A DNA stretch of 64,000 bases, taken from the NCBI GenBank assembly GCA_013214025.1, contig JABSRN010000057.1, forward strand, positions 16,773 to 80,772. The letters run 5' to 3'. Position numbers and translations under genes: made by a program. How positions within the stretch are numbered: the stretch's first letter is position 1; the number at the start of each line of letters is the position of its first letter. Positions 25,899-33,600 of this stretch are shown in pieces. The notes under the pieces are model-generated. The model saw nothing but the letters and a program-made list of their open reading frames with translations. It was not told the origin of the DNA and did no database searches. The DNA comes from Polyangiaceae bacterium. GTDB lineage: Bacteria > Myxococcota_A > Polyangia > Polyangiales > Polyangiaceae.

Positions 25899-26756
25899 CT
25901 ATCGGTTCTCTTCACGAGCGGTGGCCGCCCGCAAGGTGTTGTTCAAGAGCATCGCGATAGTCATGGGGCCGACCCCGCCCGGAACCGGGGTGATGACCCC
26001 CACCGTGGATTCGACGTCGGCGAAATCCACATCTCCGCAGAGCTTGCCGTTTTCGTCCCGATTCATGCCAACGTCGATCACTGCAGCCCCGGGTTTTACA
26101 TACTCGCGGCTCACCATCTTCGCGCGGCCCACCGCTGCGACGAGCACATCAGCCTCTCGACAAACTGCTGCCAGATCTTTGGTGCGCGAATGAGCAATGG
26201 TCACCGTCGCGTTGTTGGCAAGCAGCAGACTGGCCATGGGTTTTCCGACAATGTTGCTGCGTCCCAACACCACCGCTCGAGCGCCCTCTAGCGCGACCCC
26301 CCCCTCCTGGAGTAGTCGGATGCAACCACTCGGAGTACAAGGCACAAGCGCACTGCCACCCGACCACAGTCCGCCCACGTTCACCGCGTGAAAGCCGTCC
26401 ACGTCTTTGGCGGGATCGACAGCCTCAAGGATGGGGGCCGAGGGCACACCATCAGGCACCGGCAACTGCACAAGGATTCCGTCTACAGAGTCGTCGGCGT
26501 TCAATTTTCGAACTAGGGCAAGTAGCTCTTCGCCGCTAACCGAGGACAGAAGCCGATGAACGTGTCCGTCAATGCCAGCGGCAGCGGCGGCCTTCTCTTT
26601 GTTGCGAACGTAAACGGCCGAAGCGGGATCTTCCCCCGCCAAAACCACGTGCAAGCCAGGCGCACGGCCGTACTTGGCTCGAAATACGTCGACCCCTTCT
26701 TTGACTTCCTCACGGACCTTGAGTGCGATCGCCTTGCCGTCCAAAACCTGTGCCAT
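25899..26756 (-). CDS. folD: Bifunctional methylenetetrahydrofolate dehydrogenase/cyclohydrolase
   Basis: A 285-residue enzyme interconverting 5,10-methylene-, methenyl- and 10-formyl-THF in one-carbon metabolism. Signatures: YVRNKEKAAAAAGI with the catalytic Lys, DGILVQLPVPDGV (family QLPLP), DVDGFHAVNVGGL, and the NADP-binding VVLGRSNIVGKPMASLLL; DVGMNRDENGKL ends the fold. The ATG at 26756 gives the normal length; the frame stays open further upstream but that part is unlike FolD. It is the third gene after lspA and lgt, 101 bp from the latter, so it may share their transcript. Confidence 0.96.
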   Translation of the reverse strand: MAQVLDGKAIALKVREEVKEGVDVFRAKYGRAPGLHVVLAGEDPASAVYVRNKEKAAAAAGIDGHVHRLLSSVSGEELLALVRKLNADDSVDGILVQLPVPDGVPSAPILEAVDPAKDVDGFHAVNVGGLWSGGSALVPCTPSGCIRLLQEGGVALEGARAVVLGRSNIVGKPMASLLLANNATVTIAHSRTKDLAAVCREADVLVAAVGRAKMVSREYVKPGAAVIDVGMNRDENGKLCGDVDFADVESTVGVITPVPGGVGPMTIAMLLNNTLRAATAREENR

Positions 26757-26857
26757 GGGGTATCTCTTCCTTCGGGTCGTCGCGCCAATTGCGCCCAGCT
26801 CAGCTAGCAGAGGCACGGTCCCGCGGCCAGCCGCGCTGTCGAAGCCGACCTGAAGGC

Positions 26858-27793
26858 CTAGGCTGCCGTTAGGCGCGATTTCGCCCGACCGGCAGCGTGC
26901 CGATGGAAAGCCACCGCCAAAAATAGCATGATCACGCTGAACCACTGGGAGGTGCTGAGTCCGAGGACCCCACCGCGGTCGTCACTTCTCAGCATCTCAA
27001 GTCCGAAACGCCCAAAAGCATACAGCACCATGAACATGACAAATACATGTCCGTCGTATCGTTTTCGCTCGCTGCCAAACAAGATGAGCACGGCGGCAAT
27101 TGCAAACGCGAGCCCCGACTCGTAAATTTGAGTGGCGTGTACTGCGAGTGAATCCATGAACGCTGAGCCGAGTAAATCGTGTCGGAACTGCCACTCACTC
27201 GCCGGACTATTCGCCGGGAAAGACAGGCCAAAGGGCGAGTTCGTGGTGACACCGAAACAACAGCCGGCGAGCAGGCAACCTAAGCGCCCAAACCCGAGTC
27301 CGATGGGAAGCATCATTCCGCCCATGTCGAGCCCCTTGTAGAGCGGGAAGCGATCCGTGCGAAACAGGTAGGCGGCGCCAAACATTGCGCCGAGGAAGCC
27401 GCCGTAAAACGTAAACCCGCCGTTCCAGAACTTCGCCCAGGCGAAACAGTCAGTTTGCACCGGATGGCACACGGCGGCAGCCTTATCCCACTCTCCCGCA
27501 TACAGCGGACTCAGGCATTCGGCGCGCGTGATGGGCCACGAAACAAGAGAAGGATCCGTGCAGAGATGCACATAATCCCAAAAATAGCCGTCCGCCAAGA
27601 CGTGCAAGACCCGCGAGCCTGCCACACCTGATATCAGGCACATCAATCCCAGATCGACGATCACATCGGGGTTCTGTCCCAGTCGCCGAGCGCACAGCGC
27701 ACCCATCGATGTGGCGAACAAGAAACCCACCATGAGCAGCACAAAGTAGCTCGGGAAGCCTTGCTCAAACAACGAAAAGAGGCGTCCCTGCAT
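26858..27793 (-). CDS. lgt: Prolipoprotein diacylglyceryl transferase
   Basis: A 311-residue polytopic inner-membrane enzyme that transfers diacylglycerol from phosphatidylglycerol to the lipobox Cys. Signatures: GFTFYGGFLGAMFG (E. coli has FHGG, so the His at this place is Tyr here), PIGLGFGRLGCLLAGCCFG (the Lgt signature with the essential Arg), ATQIYESG, and YAFGRFGLEMLRSDDRG. A segment of ~55 residues rich in Cys and aromatic residues (CTDPSLVSW...CHPVQTDCFAWAKF) sits in the first large loop, longer than in E. coli. ATG at 27793 lies 23 bp after the lspA stop, forming a lipoprotein-processing operon. Confidence 0.95.
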   Translation of the reverse strand: MQGRLFSLFEQGFPSYFVLLMVGFLFATSMGALCARRLGQNPDVIVDLGLMCLISGVAGSRVLHVLADGYFWDYVHLCTDPSLVSWPITRAECLSPLYAGEWDKAAAVCHPVQTDCFAWAKFWNGGFTFYGGFLGAMFGAAYLFRTDRFPLYKGLDMGGMMLPIGLGFGRLGCLLAGCCFGVTTNSPFGLSFPANSPASEWQFRHDLLGSAFMDSLAVHATQIYESGLAFAIAAVLILFGSERKRYDGHVFVMFMVLYAFGRFGLEMLRSDDRGGVLGLSTSQWFSVIMLFLAVAFHRHAAGRAKSRLTAA

Positions 27794-27816
27794 CTGAACT
27801 GACTCCGTGGCGGAAG

Positions 27817-28599
27817 CTACACACCGCCGGTCGCCGCATCCGGGCCGCGACTCGATGTGATCATATCGATGGCCATCAAGCCGACACCGACGCAAATTGA
27901 AATATCCGCGACGTTGAAGGTCGGCCAGTGATCCGTGACGTGCCAATTGCGTGATGCCAAATTCGCGAGGGCGGCAATGCCCTCGTTCATCAATCTCACC
28001 CAATCTGCGCGATAGTCGATGAAGTCCACGACGCTGCCCCGCACGATGCGGTCTACGAGATTACCCAGTGCACCGCCCAACACCAACGGCAGCCCCCAGC
28101 GCAGCGCTCGCTGAGACGGGTGAATGCGATGATAGAGCGAGACGATAAATATCAACGCCGCCATGCTAACGATCAAGAAGAATGGCTTTCGGACAGCCTC
28201 GCTGGCGTCCTGAAATAGCCCCCACGCTCCTCCGCGGTTAAACGCGAGAGAAAACTCGAGGTGATTCTTGACCAACACCGACTCTTCGCCGAGCAGCGTC
28301 AAACGGCGCAGCTCGGTGACTGCCCAGGCCTTACTGGTGACGTCCAGGACCAGAGACACAGCGGCGACAACGCCGAAAAATACGAAACTCGGAGGCACGA
28401 TCTCTTCGTCCGCGGCAGCCTCGCTATCGGCGACAGGACTGCCGTCCTCGAGCGCGGACCCTGCGGACTCGGGCACTGGGATCGGAGCGGTCGAGTCGGC
28501 TGATTCCGGGGACTCCGGTATCGGCTCAGTGGGCTCTAGGCTCGGCTCAGTGGGAAGATTGGGCTCCGAAGGCTCCGGCTGGTTTTCTCTATCGGTCAT
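27817..28599 (-). CDS. lspA: Lipoprotein signal peptidase (SPase II) with long acidic N-terminal extension
   Basis: A 260-residue inner-membrane aspartic peptidase that cleaves lipoprotein signal peptides. The two catalytic Asp regions are present: GALGNLVDRIVRGSVVDFID and FNVADISICVGVG; the NRGGAWGLF loop is also there. Four hydrophobic helices are visible. LspA is normally about 160-170 residues: this one has ~70 extra residues at the N-terminus rich in Pro, Glu and Ser (repeated EPTEP/PESPES pattern) and an insertion of ~25 residues between the two Asp motifs. Start placed at ATG 28599; a TTG directly before it is the alternative. A later start near the first helix would remove the extension. 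Confidence 0.93.
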   Translation of the reverse strand: MTDRENQPEPSEPNLPTEPSLEPTEPIPESPESADSTAPIPVPESAGSALEDGSPVADSEAAADEEIVPPSFVFFGVVAAVSLVLDVTSKAWAVTELRRLTLLGEESVLVKNHLEFSLAFNRGGAWGLFQDASEAVRKPFFLIVSMAALIFIVSLYHRIHPSQRALRWGLPLVLGGALGNLVDRIVRGSVVDFIDYRADWVRLMNEGIAALANLASRNWHVTDHWPTFNVADISICVGVGLMAIDMITSSRGPDAATGGV

Positions 28600-28781
28600 C
28601 AAATTTCATGGCTAGCGGCGCGCCAGCGTCAGGCGCGGAATACGACATCGCGGGGCGCCACGCCAGAAACCACGAGCCGCGGGCCCCAGTACGACCCTCC
28701 AGGCCCCCCCAATCACCAATACAAACAACCCCTTGAACTCATTCCTTGGCGAATACCGCACGTTTGTTTAGTGTTTCAACC

Positions 28782-31346
28782 ATGCCCTCTCCCCCCTGGT
28801 CCACCCCCCAAGGCGTCGATGCTGTCGTATCCAATTGGCTGGCCGAAGGCTTTGTGAAGCCCTGCCTGGCAGCTGACCGAGCCTTGCCTCCGCGCTCCGC
28901 GAAGTACTCCGCCATTGTGGATCAGCTGCGTCCCGAGTTGCAGCAGGCGTTGCGGCGGCGTGGCGTCGACCAACTGTATTGCCACCAGGCAGTAGCCATC
29001 CGTGCCGCTTTAGCCGGGCGGCACACGGTAATTTCGACGCCGACTGCCAGTGGCAAGAGCCTGTGTTTCCACCTGCCGGTTTTGGACGCCATCGCTCGCG
29101 AGGCGGACTCCTGCGCTCTCTATCTATACCCCACCAAAGCTCTCAGCCGAGACCAAGAGCACAGCGTCCGCCAATTGATAGCGGACGCTGTGCTCAAGAT
29201 CCCAGCAATGGTCTTCGATGGTGACACCCCCGGGGATGCCCGCCGCGCGGTTCGGGAACGCGGTCGTATCGTGCTCACCAACCCGGACATGCTGCACTCG
29301 GGCATCCTGCCGAACCACACTCGGTGGGCGTCACTCTTTCAGAACCTGCGCTACGTCATACTGGACGAAATGCACACCTACCGCGGGGTGTTCGGCTCTC
29401 ACATGGCCCACGTACTGGCGCGGCTCAAACGCATCGCCCGATTTCACGGCTCCGATCCCGTGTTCATCGGCGCAACCGCTACCATCGGGAACCCCCTCGC
29501 CCACGCTTCGCGACTGATGGGAGTGAACGAATCCGAGGTGGAGCTGGTGAACGAATCCGGCGCCCCTCAGTCATCGCGACAGTTTTTTCTGTACAATCCC
29601 CCTATCGTCAACGCCGAATTGGCAATACGTGGCAGCGCTCTCAAACACGCGGTCTCGCTCACCGCCGACCTCGTACGCGCCAAGGTGCCCACCATCGTGT
29701 TCGGACAATCGCGCAATTCGGTCGAAATCATGCTCAAGTACTTGCGGCAGCGATGTTCTGATGTGGCTGGCCCGGGTGCAATCATGGCGTACCGGGGAGG
29801 CTACCTGCCGGACAAGCGCCGGAGCATCGAACGAGGGCTACGGAACGGCGAAATCTTGTGTGTCGTCGCGACCAATGCTCTGGAGCTCGGCATCGACATC
29901 GGAGATCTCGACGCCGTTGTCTGTGTTGGCTACCCGGGCTCGGTGGCCGCTACCTGGCAACGCTTCGGACGTGCCGGCAGAAGAGAGGGCACGAGCATCG
30001 CTCTGATGGTGTGCAACAGCAACGCCGTCGACCAGTACCTTGCGCGAGAGCCGAACTACCTACTCAACGCCGGCGCCGAAGAAGCCCGCATCGATCCAAA
30101 CAATGTGGAACTGGTAATACAGCACTTAAAATGTGCTGTATTCGAAGCGCCGTTCGAACTGGACCGTACTGACGACAACCCCAATCAAGAGGAGAGCTAT
30201 TCGAATTTGGGGAGGGACACCACCGCCGATGCCCTCGATTATCTCGTCAAACACGGACTCGTGCACCTGGCGGGCACCACCTATCATTGGGCGGGCGATC
30301 CCTACCCGGCCAGTCACGTGTCACTGCGCAACATTGGCTGGGACAATTTTGTAATTATCGATCTAGAGAACGAACGCACTATCGCTGAGTTGGATTTTCG
30401 CGCCACCCACACGATGCTACACGAGCAAGCGATTTACCAACACGATGCCGAACAGTATCAGGTCGAGAAGCTCGACTTCGAAAACCACAAAGCCTTCGTA
30501 CGGCGTGTCAAGCCAGACTACTTCACAACGGCACTCACCTATCGCCGCGTGCTCGTAATCGATCAAGAAGACGCAGCCGAGTTGGGACACGGGGCCATTG
30601 GGCTGGGAGACGTTCAGGTGATCGAGAAGGTGACCGGCTACAAGAAGATCAAGTTCTTTACCCACGAGAATACGGGTTATGGGGACGTGCACCTGCCGGA
30701 GATGCAGATGCATACGACGAGCTTTTGGTTAACGTTGCCCGAACCCCGGGTGAGTCAACTGGTCCGGACTCATAGCGTGGGGCGTGCTGCCGTGGTGGAC
30801 GCCCTGCGAGGGGCCGGCGCGGCGCTGGAAACGGTCTCGGCAATGACGCTAATGTGTGAGGGGCGCGATTTAGGGCAAACCTTAGGCGATGGGGAAGCTC
30901 CCGATAGCAACGCAGACGGGCCTCTCGGACACAGCGCAAACAGCGCGGGCCCGGACAGTGAATCGGTCTCGGACAGTGACCCAATCCCGGACAGTGAAAC
31001 GCGCGCGGGACGAACGGGCTCCGACTCTGGCAGCTCCCCCAATGCTCCCGCGCCCGGTACTCTCGCGGCCTTGGTCAGGGATTGTAGCTCCGGCATGACG
31101 GGGCGTTTTCATCCGACAGTGTTTCTGTTCGACGCACATCCGGGAGGCGTTGGGCTCTCGCCGAGATTGTTCGAGCGTGCGGCAGAGCTCGTCGAGTCTG
31201 CTCGTCTACTGATCGCCAGCTGCGACTGCCCAGACGGCTGCCCTGCGTGCATCGGCCCCGCGGAATCCGTCAAGGGGCGTAAAGCTCTGAGTTTGAGCGT
31301 GCTGGGCGTGTTCCTTCCCCAGTCGGGGGTGTCGCGCGTCGCTTGA
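28782..31346 (+). CDS. DEAD/DEAH-box helicase with C-terminal DUF1998 (MrfA/YprA-like)
   Basis: An 854-residue superfamily-2 helicase. Motifs in order: TPTASGKS (Walker A/motif I, ~80), PTKALSRDQ (Ia), TNPDMLHSG, DEMHTYRG (motif II, DExH), ATATIGNP (III), TNALELGIDIGDLDAVVC (V), and QRFGRAGRREG (VI). The C-terminal DUF1998 module includes DCPDGCPACIG, the Cys cluster that binds zinc in MrfA, a 3'-5' DNA helicase for mitomycin-type lesions. An Asp/Ser-rich low-complexity insertion of ~60 residues (about 710-770, with repeated 'DSDP/DSE') interrupts the DUF1998 region. ATG at 28782 chosen; a TTG at 28746 is upstream. It is divergent from lspA. Two perfect inverted repeats lie inside the gene. 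Confidence 0.93.
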   Translation: MPSPPWSTPQGVDAVVSNWLAEGFVKPCLAADRALPPRSAKYSAIVDQLRPELQQALRRRGVDQLYCHQAVAIRAALAGRHTVISTPTASGKSLCFHLPVLDAIAREADSCALYLYPTKALSRDQEHSVRQLIADAVLKIPAMVFDGDTPGDARRAVRERGRIVLTNPDMLHSGILPNHTRWASLFQNLRYVILDEMHTYRGVFGSHMAHVLARLKRIARFHGSDPVFIGATATIGNPLAHASRLMGVNESEVELVNESGAPQSSRQFFLYNPPIVNAELAIRGSALKHAVSLTADLVRAKVPTIVFGQSRNSVEIMLKYLRQRCSDVAGPGAIMAYRGGYLPDKRRSIERGLRNGEILCVVATNALELGIDIGDLDAVVCVGYPGSVAATWQRFGRAGRREGTSIALMVCNSNAVDQYLAREPNYLLNAGAEEARIDPNNVELVIQHLKCAVFEAPFELDRTDDNPNQEESYSNLGRDTTADALDYLVKHGLVHLAGTTYHWAGDPYPASHVSLRNIGWDNFVIIDLENERTIAELDFRATHTMLHEQAIYQHDAEQYQVEKLDFENHKAFVRRVKPDYFTTALTYRRVLVIDQEDAAELGHGAIGLGDVQVIEKVTGYKKIKFFTHENTGYGDVHLPEMQMHTTSFWLTLPEPRVSQLVRTHSVGRAAVVDALRGAGAALETVSAMTLMCEGRDLGQTLGDGEAPDSNADGPLGHSANSAGPDSESVSDSDPIPDSETRAGRTGSDSGSSPNAPAPGTLAALVRDCSSGMTGRFHPTVFLFDAHPGGVGLSPRLFERAAELVESARLLIASCDCPDGCPACIGPAESVKGRKALSLSVLGVFLPQSGVSRVA
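29157..29195 (+). repeat. Perfect 15-bp inverted repeat inside the helicase gene
   Basis: Left arm 29157-29171 and right arm 29181-29195 are exact reverse complements with a 9-nt spacer. It codes for helicase residues just after motif Ia (EHSVRQLIADAVL). The RNA of either strand could form a very stable hairpin. Confidence 0.9.
30116..30142 (+). repeat. Perfect 10-bp inverted repeat inside the helicase gene
   Basis: Arms 30116-30125 and 30133-30142 are exact reverse complements around an AT-rich 7-nt spacer. The element is AT-richer than the surrounding coding sequence, so GC bias does not explain it. Confidence 0.88.
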
Positions 31347-31542
31347 TCGGCGCTCGCGGAGGGGAAATATTCGCATTCTCGTCGACCCGCAGCGGCGGTA
31401 GAACGAGTCGAATCCCCGCGTTCCTCCAAATCGAGGGGCCTGGTTCATCCCGGTGAGACGCGATTGTTTCGACTCGGACGTTGCGCCGCTGCAACGATGC
31501 CTCTATTTTTGCAGGGTGTTGCGGAGCTACACAGGAATCGGA

Positions 31543-33600
31543 ATGTGCATCGCCAGCGCATGCTTAATTGCGTGCATTCCCCAAGGCAGCGAACTGCTCG
31601 ACCGGGAGGATGCCGGCGGCCTGCCGGAACCTGTCTGGGTAAGGATTTCGGACTCGACCGCGGCGCTGCCCCCCGCCGAACCCCATGCCGTGCTCGGCTT
31701 GGCTCCCAATCACGGGCCCTTCAGTGGCGGCGGGCGTAGCATCATCCGAGGCAACGGCTACGCGGGGGCACTTCGGATCTGGTTCGGAACGGTCGAGGTC
31801 CCAGAGGAAGATCTGATCGTCATCGATTCTGGGCGTGTCCAAGTATCAGTTCCCAGTCACGCCTCGGGTTCCGTCGACGTGCACACCCAAAACGGGGACG
31901 ACACCTCGACACTTCGCAGCTTGATCGGGGGCTACCACTTCGATTCTCATTATGCCGAGCCCAGCTCTGGCCCGAGCGCTGGAGGCACACTGATTACCAT
32001 TTACGGCGACTCCGGAGAGTGGACAGCCGAAACCGAGGTATTCATCGGGGGGGCCAGCTGTCAAATCGAAGCGCTGCGTTCGCCCGGTAGTGCCCCCCAA
32101 GAGCTCGATTGCCTCACTCCCCCGGGCTCTGCGGGGTCCCACGGCATTCAGGTGAGCGGTGCTGCCGGCAGCGCGACCGTCCGTGACGCCTTTGTCTATT
32201 CCTATACTGAGAGCCAAGCCCGCGCCGGACTGAGCGGCGATCCCCTCAGCGGTCGTCTCCAGGTGAAGGTCAATAGCGCCTTCACCGGCGAGGCAGTGTT
32301 CGGAGCCCGAGTCTTGCTCGACGAAGGCGTAGACCCGCAACATCAAGCCATTACCAACAGCTCTGGCGAAGCCGTGTTTGAAGGGGACTTGGGGCCGGCC
32401 CGAACGGTGACGGTATTCGGGCATTGTCTCCAACCCTACACCTACGTCGGTGTTCGGGTGGATCATGTAAAGGTCTCCCTATCCCCCGAGGCTTCGCCCA
32501 GCTGCATCGAGGGGCTCGAGTTTCCTCCTATTGTCTCCGGTGGCCATCCCACCACGGGCGGCACCGTCTCCGGCGAGCTGGTCTGGGACGAGAATCGCGA
32601 ATTCGAACGGACGGCATTCTCAAATGTGCCCGCTCCGCCATCTGACACTTCCCATCAGGTGGCCTACGTCTTCGATACTCGAACGACCCCGGACGCGACC
32701 TTCCGATTGCCGCCTATCGCAGATGCTGTGACCGCTGAGAGCGAGGGCTCGAGAGGATACGCTTTTACTCTGCCCGCCAACGCTGGCAACCGAACGCTTT
32801 ACGCTCTCGCCGGGGTCGAAGACCGCTCGGGCGGCGGCCGAATATTTTCTGCCTACGCCATGGGCATGATTCGAGGGGTCAGCTCAGTGCCCGGAGAACA
32901 GACCGATGAAGTTTTCCTCAACGTCGATCTACCGCTCGATCATTCGCTGGAAATTGACGTGAGCGGACCGATACTTACGGGGCGCGGCCCCGATCGCGTG
33001 AATGTCACAGCCTCGGTCCGCCTGGGCCCTAGAAACTTCGTCATATTCCCCCACGGCCTGCTCTCCGCACTGTTGCCCGCACCCGGAAGCCTCCATTTCG
33101 TGGGCTTGCCTCCACTGAACGGCGCCCTGACGGGCCAACGATACGTCGCCACAGCGGAGGCAGTGACAGGTCCCCGCGGCGAAACTCCGTTTTCCATACT
33201 CCAGTCCACCGCGATCGGCACCAGCCACGAGCCTGTATCCCTTAGTGGATTCGTTGAGATCCCGGTCATCGAGTACCCGGAGGTCGGGGACAGCTGGCCG
33301 GGGACCGATATTCGACTCAGCAGCGCGGCCGGTGGCGAGCAGGTGGATCTGATCGTCATCGATGCTATCAGCGGCGGCGGCCTCATCACCTGGCGTATCG
33401 TTGCGCCGGGCGATATTCGAGAGTTCCGACTCCCCCACCTCGACGAATTCGGCGACGGTGCGTTGCGCCCGGGCAGCGTCGTGCTGAGCGTCTCTTTCGC
33501 TCGCCTAGAGAACTTCGATTTTGGTAGCCTGAGCTCTCCAGAGCTCAACCCCTCGCGCTGGGACGCTTACGCCAAAGATGTCTCTTCTATTCGTCACTGA
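31543..33600 (+). CDS. Large lipoprotein with two IPT/TIG domains
   Basis: About 685 residues from the ATG at 31543 (AGGA about 6 nt upstream). Signal MCIASACLIAC with lipobox LIAC. Two consecutive TIG/IPT immunoglobulin-like domains: LAPNHGPFSGGGRSIIRGNGY...VRVWFG-type strand (here ALRIWFGTVEV) at about 55-140, and EPSSGPSAGGTLITIYGDSG...VFIGGASCQI at about 145-215. Next comes a carboxypeptidase-regulatory-like beta domain (FGARVLLDEG...NSSGEAVFEGDLGPARTVTVFG), then ~350 residues of unassigned beta-rich sequence. The protein should sit on the outer membrane facing out. Its last 23 bp overlap the next gene, an IgGFc-binding-like lipoprotein, so the two are coupled. Confidence 0.82.
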   Translation: MCIASACLIACIPQGSELLDREDAGGLPEPVWVRISDSTAALPPAEPHAVLGLAPNHGPFSGGGRSIIRGNGYAGALRIWFGTVEVPEEDLIVIDSGRVQVSVPSHASGSVDVHTQNGDDTSTLRSLIGGYHFDSHYAEPSSGPSAGGTLITIYGDSGEWTAETEVFIGGASCQIEALRSPGSAPQELDCLTPPGSAGSHGIQVSGAAGSATVRDAFVYSYTESQARAGLSGDPLSGRLQVKVNSAFTGEAVFGARVLLDEGVDPQHQAITNSSGEAVFEGDLGPARTVTVFGHCLQPYTYVGVRVDHVKVSLSPEASPSCIEGLEFPPIVSGGHPTTGGTVSGELVWDENREFERTAFSNVPAPPSDTSHQVAYVFDTRTTPDATFRLPPIADAVTAESEGSRGYAFTLPANAGNRTLYALAGVEDRSGGGRIFSAYAMGMIRGVSSVPGEQTDEVFLNVDLPLDHSLEIDVSGPILTGRGPDRVNVTASVRLGPRNFVIFPHGLLSALLPAPGSLHFVGLPPLNGALTGQRYVATAEAVTGPRGETPFSILQSTAIGTSHEPVSLSGFVEIPVIEYPEVGDSWPGTDIRLSSAAGGEQVDLIVIDAISGGGLITWRIVAPGDIREFRLPHLDEFGDGALRPGSVVLSVSFARLENFDFGSLSSPELNPSRWDAYAKDVSSIRH

